Shown here: positions 1 through 7,753 of the stretch, piece after piece
Layout of the letters: each line of letters begins with the position of its first letter
Numbering within the stretch: position 1 is the first letter of the stretch
From: Actinoplanes sandaracinus
Lineage (GTDB): Bacteria; Actinomycetota; Actinomycetes; Mycobacteriales; Micromonosporaceae
Direction of reading: 5' to 3'
DNA length: 64,000 bases
Assembly (NCBI RefSeq): GCF_030009775.1
Contig: NZ_JASCTH010000010.1
Location: 220,126-284,125, forward strand
Notes under the pieces: generated by a model
Database searches by the model: none
What the model saw: the letters and a program-made list of their open reading frames with translations, nothing else
What the model was told of the DNA's origin: nothing
Program-made: the position numbers and the translations under genes

Positions 1-759
1 CGCGCTCGCAACCTCGTCTCCGGCCGCCGACCGGAGTAGGCAAAGCAGCCTGCGCAGCTCGTCCATGGACTGCACACCCACGTTGTGGATGATGTCCAGC
101 GCGCCGGCCACCTCAGCCTGTTTCGCGGGGAAGACGGCCCGGGCGCCCGCGGCCTGGATGACCATGACATTGACCGCGTGGGAGACGATGTCGTGCAGTT
201 CCCGCGCGATCCGGAGCCGTTCCGCGCGCAGGGCCTGCTCCGTGGCGATGTGCTCAGCTTCCATACGGGCAGCTCGAAGATCCGAACGCCGCAGGATGTA
301 TCCCAACCACCAGGCGACGGATCCGATCATCACGATCATGAGCATCTGGAGCAGAAGCTCCATCCTGTCGATAGCCGACAGGGAGGAGGGGACACCTAAT
401 GCGACGAAGGTGAGGAACAGCCCGGACACCGACCACATCAGGCCGCGGCGTACGGCTACGGCATGCAGAGCCACCAGGGCGCCCATGAAAGGCGTGTAGA
501 ACATCATGACCGCCCCTGCCCCGCCGGCCCAAAGCACCTGGACACCCAAGACCGACATCGGGTACCGCCGCCGCAGCACGAGCGTTGCGAACACGGCGCA
601 GCTGACCACCGGGATTAGCCAGTTCGGGGCCTGGCCCCCGAAGCGCAGGTCGTTGTCGTTGCTCCAAATGAGCAGGTCGACGAACCACGCCCCAGGCACC
701 ACCAGAACCTCGAGCGACCACGCCCGCCAGATCGTTCGTCTCTGCGGCCCTCTACGCAT
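1..759 (-). CDS. Sensor histidine kinase, NarL/DesK type (3' end outside window)
   Basis: Membrane kinase that would autophosphorylate on His and pass phosphate to a LuxR-type regulator. From the ATG (complement of 757-759) the first ~150 codons hold about five hydrophobic segments, followed near residue 180-195 by the dimerisation/phosphoacceptor motif RIARELHDIVSHAVNVM (HisKA_3). The frame is open through base 1, so the ATP-binding HATPase domain is not visible. The start overlaps the preceding same-strand gene by 8 bases, implying translational coupling. A LuxR-family response regulator starts at 1394 on the other strand and is the obvious partner, although the pair is split by the small gene between them. 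The kinase family is clear; its stimulus is unknown. Confidence 0.88.
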   Translation of the reverse strand, partial: MRRGPQRRTIWRAWSLEVLVVPGAWFVDLLIWSNDNDLRFGGQAPNWLIPVVSCAVFATLVLRRRYPMSVLGVQVLWAGGAGAVMMFYTPFMGALVALHAVAVRRGLMWSVSGLFLTFVALGVPSSLSAIDRMELLLQMLMIVMIGSVAWWLGYILRRSDLRAARMEAEHIATEQALRAERLRIARELHDIVSHAVNVMVIQAAGARAVFPAKQAEVAGALDIIHNVGVQSMDELRRLLCLLRSAAGDEVASA

Positions 760-1228
760 GGCATGCCCTGTGGTCCTTGCACGAGCAACCCAGCCGGCCG
801 AAGAGGAAACACCACACGCGGGCGTCAGCGTCGGAGTTCTCCGGCAGCCCCGACCGATCCGCCCACGCCTGCACTGCGGCCTCTAGCCAGGTCTCGGACG
901 GAACCGGCACCTCCGCCACCGACGTCTCCGGGACCAGCTCCAGCACGAGCAGCGGCACCCCGGTGTCTCCCACCCGCACCGGCGTAGCGGCGACGACCCG
1001 CGCGGTGGAGACCGTCTTCCCGTCGATTCGAGCGGGCCCGCTGAGGACCCAACACGAGCCGCCACCCTCGATCAGCTTCTCACCGCCGTCCGGTGCGAGC
1101 ATCACGGCGACCCGCGGTGTCACCAAAGTGGCGAACCCGATGTGCTGACCTCCGAGAAATCCTTCCGTGCGGCGCCGCACCGACGCGTATACAGCAGTTC
1201 CGAACGATTCGTCGCTTCCAGTAGTCAT
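752..1228 (-). CDS. Hypothetical protein, possible degenerate trypsin-like domain
   Basis: A 158-residue soluble protein encoded directly upstream of, and overlapping, the histidine kinase. It contains a stretch GFATLVTPRVAVMLAP that resembles the core strand of trypsin-like serine proteases just before their catalytic His, but no His-Asp-Ser triad is evident. That resemblance is weak and I do not assign an activity. The C-terminal part (about residues 95-158) has a Trp-rich acidic segment and a Cys pair (CSC). Shared transcription with the kinase suggests an accessory or sensor-linked role. The ATG at 1226-1228 is supported by the divergent arrangement with the regulator at 1394. Confidence 0.6.
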   Translation of the reverse strand: MTTGSDESFGTAVYASVRRRTEGFLGGQHIGFATLVTPRVAVMLAPDGGEKLIEGGGSCWVLSGPARIDGKTVSTARVVAATPVRVGDTGVPLLVLELVPETSVAEVPVPSETWLEAAVQAWADRSGLPENSDADARVWCFLFGRLGCSCKDHRACHA

Positions 1229-1268
1229 GTGAATATAATCCCGGTACGCCCATATCCTGCGCAGCGGT

Positions 1269-1353
1269 CCAGCGCGGTATCCGGGATGCCCCCGAGTACA
1301 TCCGTAGCGGTACCGCTACGGGTTGACCCCCAGCTTGGCCGGCACCGCTACGG
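1269..1353. promoter_or_regulatory. Operator-like repeats upstream of the response regulator
   Basis: Positions 1302-1321 form a perfect 20-bp palindrome (CCGTAGCGGTACCGCTACGG). Half of it recurs as GGCACCGCTACGG at 1341-1353, 32 bp (about three helical turns) downstream, and a related half-site in reverse (CCAGCGCGGTAT) lies at 1269-1280. The cluster sits in the divergent gap between the genes starting at 1228 (minus) and 1394 (plus), where an autoregulator would bind. A TTGACC box at 1323-1328 lies between the two plus-strand copies. Related sequences occur near 3720 and 7245. Confidence 0.55.
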
Positions 1354-1393
1354 AAGGGTGCCCGGACCGCCGCCGGGCCAGCACAATATCCCC

Positions 1394-2113
1394 ATGAATC
1401 ATCTGAAAACAGACGGCCCCTCGGCGGGCGGCATCCGGGTGATGCTCGCCGACGACCAGGCCCTCATCCGCAGCGGCCTGCAGATGCTGCTCTCCGTGCA
1501 CCCCGGCATCGAGGTCGTCGGTGAGGCGAACGACGGCGCCGAAGCCGTCGACCTGGCACGCCGTCTGCAGCCCGATGTCGTGGTCATGGACGTCGGCATG
1601 CCCGGCACGGACGGTGTGGCGGCGACCCGGCAGATCACCGCCGACGCCTTCACCGAGGACCCCGGTCACACCATCAAGGTGATCATCCTGACCGGGCTGG
1701 GCTCCGCGCCCGAGGACGTCTTCGCCGCGCTGCGCGCCGGCGCCTCGGGATATCTGCTGAAGGACGCCGCCCCGACCGAGCTGGCCGCCGCCATCGAGTC
1801 GGTGGCGGGCGGACTGGCCTACCTCGCGCCCACCGTGACACCGGGCGTGATCGCGGACATCGCCAGCCGGTCCGGCCCGGTCCGCCCGGTCGTCGGCATC
1901 GTCGACCGGCTCACGCCCCGCGAGCGGGAGATCCTGATCCACATGGCGCACGGGCTGGGCAACGACGAGATCGCGAAGACCCTCTTCCTCTCGGTCGCCA
2001 CGGTGAAGACGCACGTCTGCCGGATCATCATGAAGCTGGAGGTCACCGGTCGTACCCAGGCGGTGGTGGTGGCCTATCAGAGCCGCCTCGTCGAGCCGGG
2101 CGAGTCGGCATGA
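1394..2113 (+). CDS. LuxR/NarL-family response regulator
   Basis: Cytoplasmic DNA-binding regulator of 239 residues. The N-terminal receiver has the acidic pair (LADDQ), the phosphoacceptor Asp in DVVVMDVGMPGTDG, a conserved Thr in IILTGLG and the Lys in YLLKDAAP. The C-terminal GerE/LuxR helix-turn-helix spans LTPREREILIHMAHGLGNDEIAKTLFLSVATVKTHV, at about residues 170-225. The frame is open for another ~250 bases upstream, but the conserved domain and the ATG at 1394 fit this start; no strong ribosome binding site is visible, so it may be leaderless. The likely partner is the histidine kinase at 1-759. A palindrome cluster upstream suggests autoregulation. Confidence 0.9.
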   Translation: MNHLKTDGPSAGGIRVMLADDQALIRSGLQMLLSVHPGIEVVGEANDGAEAVDLARRLQPDVVVMDVGMPGTDGVAATRQITADAFTEDPGHTIKVIILTGLGSAPEDVFAALRAGASGYLLKDAAPTELAAAIESVAGGLAYLAPTVTPGVIADIASRSGPVRPVVGIVDRLTPREREILIHMAHGLGNDEIAKTLFLSVATVKTHVCRIIMKLEVTGRTQAVVVAYQSRLVEPGESA

Positions 2114-2152
2114 CGACCGGCCGCCCGCCATGTCGTGGCGAGCGGCCGGTCG
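2114..2152. terminator. Bidirectional hairpin terminator
   Basis: Perfect 11-bp arms (CGACCGGCCGC at 2114-2124 and its complement at 2142-2152) extend through a second inner 5-bp pairing (CGCCA/TGGCG) to a 5-base loop. It begins directly after the regulator stop and lies 15 bases from the end of the convergent peroxidase gene, so it probably serves both. Confidence 0.75.
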
Positions 2153-2166
2153 CGGTCGGCGGCGGG

Positions 2167-3630
2167 TCAGGACGCCGGGCCGGTGACCTCGTCGAGGCCG
2201 AAGCCGGTGAAGGCGATCAGGTCGGGCATGGTGAAGTCGCCCGCCACGGCGGACGGCAGGAACGGCCGCCACCCGGGTTCGACCCGCAGGTACGAGCCCG
2301 GGTCCTGGGAGAGCAGCCCGAGGATCACCTCGGCGACGATCCGGCCGCCGGCGGGCCCGAGGTGGCGGCCCTCCGCGATCAGCCGCGCCTCGCGGAGCAG
2401 GTAGTACCACAACGGCGCCGGGCCGGGCTCCGGCAGTTCCAGCTCCGCCGCGGTGAGCACCGGCAGTCCCATCAGCCGTGCCACGTCCTGCCCGGAGGGC
2501 AGCCCCAGGCGGACGCCGCGGGTGAGGTTGCGCAACGCGAGGTTGCGGGTGCCGCTGGCCACCTGCTCCGGCGGCATGTTCAGCAGCGGCGGCGCGAGCC
2601 GGGTGTCGATGAGGCGGGCGGGCTGCACCAGCGCCGGGTCCGCTCCGGCCAGCGGGAACAACCGGCGCCACTCGATCTGCCAGTGCGGCGGCAGCTGCCG
2701 GAATCCACCGAAGTGGGCGAGCGGCTCCGCACGACTCGACGCGCTGGTGAAGATCGGCAGACCGCTGACGAACGTGTTCAGCGAATAGCGGGCACGAACC
2801 ATCGAGTGGCCGAAGCGATATGCCGCCACCGAGAACTCGACCGGCATGAACGCGTCGTTGCGCCACCGGAAGAACCGCAACCGGACCTGCTCCACCGGCC
2901 GGCCGCCGCCGATCAGCGGCTCCTCGCGCAGCACGTCACCGAGCGTGGCGTCACCGACGATCCGGCGCAGGAAGTCGTGCACGACCAGCCACTGGTAGTG
3001 CCAGCGGACGATCCGCTGCGCCGTGGTGAACCGGGTCTCGTCCGGCCGCGCCTGCTCGGGGAACTCGTCCAGCCGATCGATGACCTGGTTGTGGAACAGC
3101 TGCATGGTCAGATGGAGTTGGCTGACGAAGACGTTCTCGTCGTTGCGCGGGTCGCCGATCAGCGCGACCTGCTGCTCGTTGCGGGGTAGGTCCAGCTCGT
3201 CGTCGTGCCGTCCGACCAGCAGCCGGCCGGGCGCGTCGAAGTCATAGAGGTACGGCTGGTCGGCCGGGCCCCGGCCGTACACGTTGTCCAGATCGAAGCG
3301 CGGGGACCGGAAGTCGACGAGCGCGTCCGGATCGGCCTGCCGGGTCAGGCTGGAGACCGGGTCGAAGGTCAGGTCGTGGTCGACGAACTGACCGAGGTAG
3401 GTGTAGCCGGACGGGATCCGGTCGTTGTCACCGGCCGGGTCTCGCGCGTCCACCTCCGCCATCACCCCGGCGACGGCGTCGAGCTGACCGTCGGAGAGGT
3501 GCAGCGCGGGCAGGTGCGGGAACATCCGCCCGAAGCGGCCCTGCGGCAGCCGGGACCCGGGCAGCTGCCGGAGGCCGCGCAGTTCGTGGCGTCCGTGCCC
3601 GCTGGCGGCAGGCGTGCTCACATCATTCAT
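2167..3630 (-). CDS. Animal-type haem peroxidase family protein
   Basis: Member of the peroxidase-cyclooxygenase (animal haem peroxidase) superfamily, 487 residues, soluble with no obvious signal peptide. Visible hallmarks are the distal His region GQFVDHDLTFDP (about residue 85), the conserved RNDENVFVSQLHLTMQLFHNQVID helix, and the proximal haem-His segment YRFGHSMVRARYSLN. Bacterial members oxidise halides or organic substrates with peroxide; the substrate here cannot be inferred. The open frame includes an ATG 30 bases upstream (3660), but a GGGGG ribosome binding site lies 6 bases before the ATG at 3630, which I prefer. It is transcribed divergently from the AfsA-like gene across a 195-bp gap that contains operator-like repeats, suggesting shared control. 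Confidence 0.88.
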   Translation of the reverse strand: MNDVSTPAASGHGRHELRGLRQLPGSRLPQGRFGRMFPHLPALHLSDGQLDAVAGVMAEVDARDPAGDNDRIPSGYTYLGQFVDHDLTFDPVSSLTRQADPDALVDFRSPRFDLDNVYGRGPADQPYLYDFDAPGRLLVGRHDDELDLPRNEQQVALIGDPRNDENVFVSQLHLTMQLFHNQVIDRLDEFPEQARPDETRFTTAQRIVRWHYQWLVVHDFLRRIVGDATLGDVLREEPLIGGGRPVEQVRLRFFRWRNDAFMPVEFSVAAYRFGHSMVRARYSLNTFVSGLPIFTSASSRAEPLAHFGGFRQLPPHWQIEWRRLFPLAGADPALVQPARLIDTRLAPPLLNMPPEQVASGTRNLALRNLTRGVRLGLPSGQDVARLMGLPVLTAAELELPEPGPAPLWYYLLREARLIAEGRHLGPAGGRIVAEVILGLLSQDPGSYLRVEPGWRPFLPSAVAGDFTMPDLIAFTGFGLDEVTGPAS

Positions 3631-3711
3631 GTCAATCCCCCGATGAGAAGTGGTTGCCATTCCATAATCGCCGCGGAAAGGCTCCGGGATCGTCCATCCG
3701 GCGCCGTCATC

Positions 3712-3737
3712 CGACGTAATACCGCAGCGGTACGTCG
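3712..3737. promoter_or_regulatory. Overlapping inverted repeats between peroxidase and AfsA-like gene
   Basis: CGACGTA at 3712-3718 and TACGTCG at 3731-3737 form 7-bp arms around a 12-bp spacer. Inside and slightly offset is a perfect 13-mer, TACCGCAGCGGTA (3720-3732). The site is about 80-90 bp from both divergent starts, as expected for a repressor site in a shared promoter region. Its core AATACCGCAGCGG recurs with one change at 7239-7251. Confidence 0.55.
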
Positions 3738-3825
3738 GGCCCTCGGATATACCGTCAGCGGCGGTCGAAAGAGCGGGCCGTGGTCACGCACCATCGAATT
3801 CCACAACGACCACGGGGGATCGAAT

Positions 3826-4602
3826 ATGAATGAGATCTGGATTGTCGGGGACCGTTTCGGCGCGTTCGCCGGGCACGACGGCGTGCTGACCCTGACCGGC
3901 TTCGTGCGCGGTCTGACGGCGATCGCCGCCGGCCGGGACCTGCTGCGGGTCCGGCTCGGCCAGGGCATCGGCGAGCACGAGCGGGCGTATCTGACCGAGG
4001 CCATCGAGCGGCACGGGCTGCGGGATCGCGTACGGGTCGCCGAGTCCCGGCCCACCGCCGCCGGCCGAGACCTCGTGCACAAGCATCGCCTCACGAACGT
4101 CCTGCTGGAGGACGTCCGCGAGGCCGACGGCGACCGGTTCCACGCCGGGCTGCGGGTCGCGAGCGACAACGAGCTGCTCCTGGACCACGAGAGCGGCGGG
4201 CACGTGCCCGGCATCGTGGTGGTGGAGGCCGCCCGGCAGATGATCCTCGCGGCCATGGAACTGCGCTACTTCCGGCGGCTGCGCGAGGAGGGCCACCGCG
4301 GCGAGTGGGCGATGGTCTGGGACGACGTCGAGGTGCGTTTCGCCTCGTTCCTCTTCCCGCTCCCGGCCGAGGTGCACTGTGAGCTGGTCGACCCGGCGCC
4401 GGCCCGGATGATGGCCGACCGGGTGCGGTGCACCGCCCGCATCGTGATCGTCCAGGCCGGTCGCGAGGCAGCCACCGCGCTGATCACCTGCACCGCCTTC
4501 GGCGCGGACCGGCTGGCGGCGGTGGAGCACCGCCGTGGGCTCCGGGCCGTGGCGGAGATCTCCACCGGCCCGGACGACGCCTCGACCGGGCTGGCCGCGT
4601 GA
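3826..4602 (+). CDS. AfsA-like hotdog protein (A-factor synthase family)
   Basis: 258-residue protein. From about residue 85 it carries an AfsA repeat: VHKHRLTNVLLEDV, then FHAGLRVASDNELLLDHESGGHVPGIVVVEAARQM, the stretch that defines AfsA/ScbA-type butyrolactone synthases, followed by a beta-rich tail. Family members join a beta-ketoacyl group to dihydroxyacetone phosphate in signalling-lactone synthesis. Classical AfsA has two such repeats; here the first ~80 residues (GDRFGAFAGHDGVLTLTGFVRGL) do not look like the usual first repeat, so the reaction may differ. ATG 3826 is preceded by GGGGG at 3814. It is the first gene of an overlapping run with a HAD phosphatase and two KASIII-type genes, which fits a dedicated acyl-derived small-molecule pathway. 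Confidence 0.8.
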   Translation: MNEIWIVGDRFGAFAGHDGVLTLTGFVRGLTAIAAGRDLLRVRLGQGIGEHERAYLTEAIERHGLRDRVRVAESRPTAAGRDLVHKHRLTNVLLEDVREADGDRFHAGLRVASDNELLLDHESGGHVPGIVVVEAARQMILAAMELRYFRRLREEGHRGEWAMVWDDVEVRFASFLFPLPAEVHCELVDPAPARMMADRVRCTARIVIVQAGREAATALITCTAFGADRLAAVEHRRGLRAVAEISTGPDDASTGLAA

Positions 4603-5312
4603 GGCGCGCCGGGACTCGGCCGGTCGCGTTCTTCGACGTGGACGAGACCCTGATCGCCGTCAAGAGCATGTTCGACTTCCTGGACTACCACCGCCGCCAC
4701 GGCGGCGCCGCCCGCCCGGTGCCGCCACTGCCCGCCGGGTGGCGCGGGTCGCGCACCGAGCTCAACCGGGCCTACTACCGCGGGTACGCGGGCGTCTCCT
4801 GGGCCCGCCTGCTGGAGGAGGGCCGACGATGGTACGCCGACCTCTGCCGGCGGCCGCGCCCGTTCATCGCCGGCGGCCTCGACGCCCTGCACCGCCACCG
4901 GGCCGCCGGCCACGCCGTCGTCCTGGTCTCCGGCTCCTTCCTGCCCTGTCTCGGCCCGCTCGCCCGTCACCTCGGCGCCGACAGCCTCGTCTGCGCGCGC
5001 CCCGAGGTGACGGCCCTCGGCACGCTCACCGGTGAGATCCGGCGCCCGGTGATCGGGCCGGCGAAGGCCGCCGCCGCCGACCGGATCCTCGCCGAACGGC
5101 AGGTCCACCCGGACGACTGCTTCGCCTACGCCGACCACGCCAGTGACCTGGACCTGCTCGACGCCGTCGGGCATCCGCACGTGGTGGGCGACGACCCGGT
5201 GCTGCGCCGGCACGCCCGCGAGCGGGGCTGGCCGGTGCTCCCGGCCCATCTCGTTCCGGCGCCGCCCGCGACTTGCGGCCCCCACCTCGACCTGGAGGAG
5301 ATGACCTCATGA
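4599..5312 (+). CDS. HAD-superfamily phosphatase (HAD-IB type)
   Basis: 237-residue phosphohydrolase-like protein with all four HAD motifs: the nucleophile Asp pair FFDVDETL near the N-terminus, VVLVSGSF (motif II), a conserved Lys in IGPAKAAAADRI (motif III) and the acidic motif IV ADHASDLDLLDAVGHP. The GTG start at 4599 overlaps the AfsA-like stop (GTGA). In butyrolactone and furan signal pathways a phosphatase acts after the AfsA-type condensation, so a coupled HAD enzyme fits removal of phosphate from that intermediate; this is inference from neighbourhood. A phosphoserine-phosphatase-like or acyl-transfer role is the alternative. Confidence 0.82.
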   Translation: MRRAGTRPVAFFDVDETLIAVKSMFDFLDYHRRHGGAARPVPPLPAGWRGSRTELNRAYYRGYAGVSWARLLEEGRRWYADLCRRPRPFIAGGLDALHRHRAAGHAVVLVSGSFLPCLGPLARHLGADSLVCARPEVTALGTLTGEIRRPVIGPAKAAAADRILAERQVHPDDCFAYADHASDLDLLDAVGHPHVVGDDPVLRRHARERGWPVLPAHLVPAPPATCGPHLDLEEMTS

Positions 5313-6241
5313 CGATCGCCATCCTCGGAACCGGCGCCTGCCTGCCGGAGCACCGCGTCGACAACGACCAGGCGGGGGCGGCCGCCGGGGTCGACCACGA
5401 GTGGATCCTCCGCAAGACCGGCATCCGGCGCCGCCGCTGGGCGCCGGACGGCCTGGCCAACGCCGACCTCGCCACCGAGGCTGCCCGGGCCGCCCTGTCC
5501 CGCGCCGGTGTTCCGGCCGACCGGGTCGGCCTCATCGTGGTCGCCACCTCGACGCCGGACCAGACTCAGCCGCCGACCGCGGCCACCGTGCAGCACCGCC
5601 TCGGCGCGACGGCGGCGGCCGCGTTCGACCTCAACGCCGTGTGCAGCGGCTTCGTCTTCGCGCTCGCCACCGCCGCCCGGATGATCGCCGGGACCGGGGG
5701 ATACGCGCTGGTCATCGGCGCGGACATCTACTCGCGCATCCTGGACCACACCGACCGGCGCACCGTGGTGCTCTTCGGCGACGGTGCGGGCGCGGCGCTG
5801 CTGGGGCCGGCCCCGGCGCCCGGCCGCGGACTGATCGCTACCCGGCTGCACACCTTCGGCGAGCACCGGGACCTCATCGAGGTGCCGCCCGGCGGACACT
5901 TCACCATGCAGGGTCGCGCGGTCCGTGAGTTCGTCACCGGCCGGGTGCCCGGCCTGGTCCGCGACTTCCTCGACGAGGCCCGCGTGCCCGCGGCGAGCGT
6001 CCGGCACATCGTCGCCCACCAGGCCAACGGGGTGATGCTGGACGAGCTGATCTCCGCGCTGGACCTGCCCGGCGCGGTCGCGCACCGGACGGTCGAGACG
6101 CTCGGCAACACCGGCGCCGCGTCCGTGCCGATCACGCTGGACAGCGCCGACCGCCGGGGTCTGCTGGGTCCCGGCGACCGCACCCTGCTCGTCGCGTTCG
6201 GCGGCGGCATGGCGGTCGGCCTGGCCCTCCTCGACCGGTGA
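5309..6241 (+). CDS. 3-oxoacyl-ACP synthase III family enzyme (FabH-like)
   Basis: 310-residue ketosynthase III with an intact triad: Cys112 in NAVCSGF, His237 in AHQAN and Asn267 in LGNTGAAS, all at FabH-like positions. The glycine-rich C-terminal FGGGMAVGLALL is also conserved. Such enzymes condense an acyl-CoA with malonyl-ACP and set the starter unit of fatty acids or polyketides. It begins at an ATGA overlap with the HAD gene and has a GGAGGA ribosome binding site about 10 bases upstream. Placed between the AfsA-like/HAD pair and a second KASIII-like gene, it more likely makes a dedicated beta-ketoacyl precursor than housekeeping fatty acids. Confidence 0.9.
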   Translation: MTIAILGTGACLPEHRVDNDQAGAAAGVDHEWILRKTGIRRRRWAPDGLANADLATEAARAALSRAGVPADRVGLIVVATSTPDQTQPPTAATVQHRLGATAAAAFDLNAVCSGFVFALATAARMIAGTGGYALVIGADIYSRILDHTDRRTVVLFGDGAGAALLGPAPAPGRGLIATRLHTFGEHRDLIEVPPGGHFTMQGRAVREFVTGRVPGLVRDFLDEARVPAASVRHIVAHQANGVMLDELISALDLPGAVAHRTVETLGNTGAASVPITLDSADRRGLLGPGDRTLLVAFGGGMAVGLALLDR

Positions 6242-6247
6242 CCTCCG

Positions 6248-7228
6248 ATGAGACTGACCGGTCTGTCGCTGCACGCCGCACACCTGCACCTGCCCGCGCA
6301 CCGGGAGACGGCCGATCCACGCACCGTCTCGCGTGACGGGTACCGGGCCCTCACCGTCAGCGCGGACCTTCCGCCACCCGAGCTGGCGGTGCGGGCCGCG
6401 ACCGGGGCGCTCGTCGCGGCCCGGTGGCCGGCGAGCACGTTGGATCTGGTGGCGCACGCCTGGATCCACCACCAGGGGCACGATTTCTGGTCGCCCGCCC
6501 ACTACCTCGCCCATCGGCTCGGCGCGGCGCGGGCCCTGCCGGTCGGCGTGCGGCAGATGTGCAACGGCGGCGTGGCCGCGCTGGAGCTCGCCGCGACCCG
6601 GATCATGGCCGATCCCGCGACCGAGCGCGCCCTGGTCACCACCGCCGACCGGTTCGCCGCGCCCGCGTTCGACCGATGGCGGGCCGACTACGGCGTCGCT
6701 TACGGCGACGGCGCCACGGCGCTGCTGCTGGCCCGGGGCGACGGGCCGTACCGGCTGCTCTCGGTCGCCTCCACGGCGGCGCCGGAGCTCGAGCTGATGC
6801 ACCGCGGCGACGACTCCTTCGGGGCGTCACCGGGTGCGGTGATCGACGTGCGCCGCACCAAACGGGCCTTTCTCGCCGCCGGGCACGGGCCGCGCTTCAC
6901 CCGTACCGCGAACGACGCGGTGTGCCGGGTGGTGCGGCAGGCCCTGGCCGAGGCGGGCGAGCCGCGGGTGCACGCGGTGGCCCTTCCACGGCTGGGGGGC
7001 GCCGTGCTGGACGACGGCTACCGTCCCGGGCTTCGTGCCGCCGGGCTGCGCCGGGCGGCCGTCCTCCGTTTCGGCCGCGGCACCGGTCATCTCGGTGCCG
7101 GTGACGCCGCGGCGAACCTTGCCGAGATGGCACACCTGCGCCTGCTGCGGCCGGGCCAGGTCGCGCTGGTGCTCAGCGCGGGGGCGGGCTTCACCTGGTC
7201 GTGCCTCGTCGTCCGGTGTGCGTACTGA
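6248..7228 (+). CDS. KASIII-like protein with incomplete active site
   Basis: 326-residue thiolase-fold protein related to FabH. The nucleophilic Cys105 is present (QMCNGGVAAL), but the position of the catalytic His (AHQAN in the neighbour) reads ALPRLGG, and the Asn motif is replaced by GTGHLGAGD. The GHLGAGD form is familiar from KASIII-like acyltransferases of antibiotic clusters (CerJ/ChlB type), which transfer rather than condense acyl groups; in those an Asp takes the Asn place. The loss of the His is unusual even there. It follows the intact KASIII by 6 bases, so the two could form a heteromer or act in sequence. ATG 6248 is favoured by spacing. Activity is uncertain. Confidence 0.78.
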   Translation: MRLTGLSLHAAHLHLPAHRETADPRTVSRDGYRALTVSADLPPPELAVRAATGALVAARWPASTLDLVAHAWIHHQGHDFWSPAHYLAHRLGAARALPVGVRQMCNGGVAALELAATRIMADPATERALVTTADRFAAPAFDRWRADYGVAYGDGATALLLARGDGPYRLLSVASTAAPELELMHRGDDSFGASPGAVIDVRRTKRAFLAAGHGPRFTRTANDAVCRVVRQALAEAGEPRVHAVALPRLGGAVLDDGYRPGLRAAGLRRAAVLRFGRGTGHLGAGDAAANLAEMAHLRLLRPGQVALVLSAGAGFTWSCLVVRCAY

Positions 7229-7238
7229 GCGCCGCCGG

Positions 7239-7251
7239 AATACCGCGGCGG
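7239..7251 (+). promoter_or_regulatory. Copy of the ATACCGC operator-like motif
   Basis: AATACCGCGGCGG differs in one base from AATACCGCAGCGG at 3718-3730 and lies just after the KASIII-like stop, about 100 bp before the next gene. It may define a second promoter for the small gene at 7352 and the DoxX-like gene. The flanking CGCCG/CGGCG could also form a short hairpin. Confidence 0.4.
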
Positions 7252-7351
7252 ATGTAGGGCCCGCCAACCGCCCCGGGCTGACGCGGGAAGTGCTGCCGGA
7301 GACCAGAATATTTCCTGACGCAGTAATCACCCGATCGTTATGGAGAAGGCC

Positions 7352-7723
7352 ATGCACGAATTCGATCGCAGCTCATTCACGACCCGCGCCTACGCTATTT
7401 TCCTCAGCGCCCTGGAAAGCGATTCGGCGCCCACCGCCGGTCAGGCCCGCGAGGCCGCTCGCCGTTCCTTCCGCCGTTTCGGTGGCCCCGGCGGATGCGT
7501 CGCCGCGGTCGCCTGGGCCTACGGCGACCACCCGTCGGAAGCGGCCCGCCGGATGCGCTGGGCACTGACCGTCGCCCGGTCGGTGCCGTACGCGGCGCCG
7601 ACCGCCACCGTCAGCGGCACGCGATCGGCCGGCGGGAGCCGCCGGCGCCGAACAGTGAGCCAGCGCCGGCGGGGACGGCACCGGCTGACACGGCACCGGC
7701 AGGCACGGACATCCATCGGCTGA
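7352..7723 (+). CDS. Small hypothetical protein
   Basis: 123 residues, not recognised. The N-terminal ~80 residues look like a real compact helical protein (FDRSSFTTRAYAIFLSALESD, then AAVAWAYGDHPSEAARRMRWALTVA), while the last ~35 are Arg-rich and low in complexity, possibly read past a small frameshift. GGAGAAGG at 7342-7349 lies 2-6 bases before ATG 7352, making that start better than the in-frame ATG at 7340. It sits between the ketosynthase run and the DoxX-like gene. Confidence 0.5.
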   Translation: MHEFDRSSFTTRAYAIFLSALESDSAPTAGQAREAARRSFRRFGGPGGCVAAVAWAYGDHPSEAARRMRWALTVARSVPYAAPTATVSGTRSAGGSRRRRTVSQRRRGRHRLTRHRQARTSIG

Positions 7724-7753
7724 CCACGATCGCACCGGAAGGAAACGAACCCG

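Noticed and set aside
1316..2866. Long minus-strand open frame of over 500 codons
   Set aside because: It runs antisense through the response regulator and in the wrong frame through the peroxidase; it is Arg/Ala/Gly-rich with no motif.
3712..3737. Identification of the repeats as a classical butyrolactone-receptor ARE box
   Set aside because: The sequence does not clearly match ARE consensus half-sites, and no TetR-type receptor gene is adjacent; kept only as an operator-like site.
5126..6802. Long minus-strand open frame opposite the ketosynthase genes
   Set aside because: The antisense shadow of high-GC coding DNA; the plus-strand frames carry complete active-site motifs.
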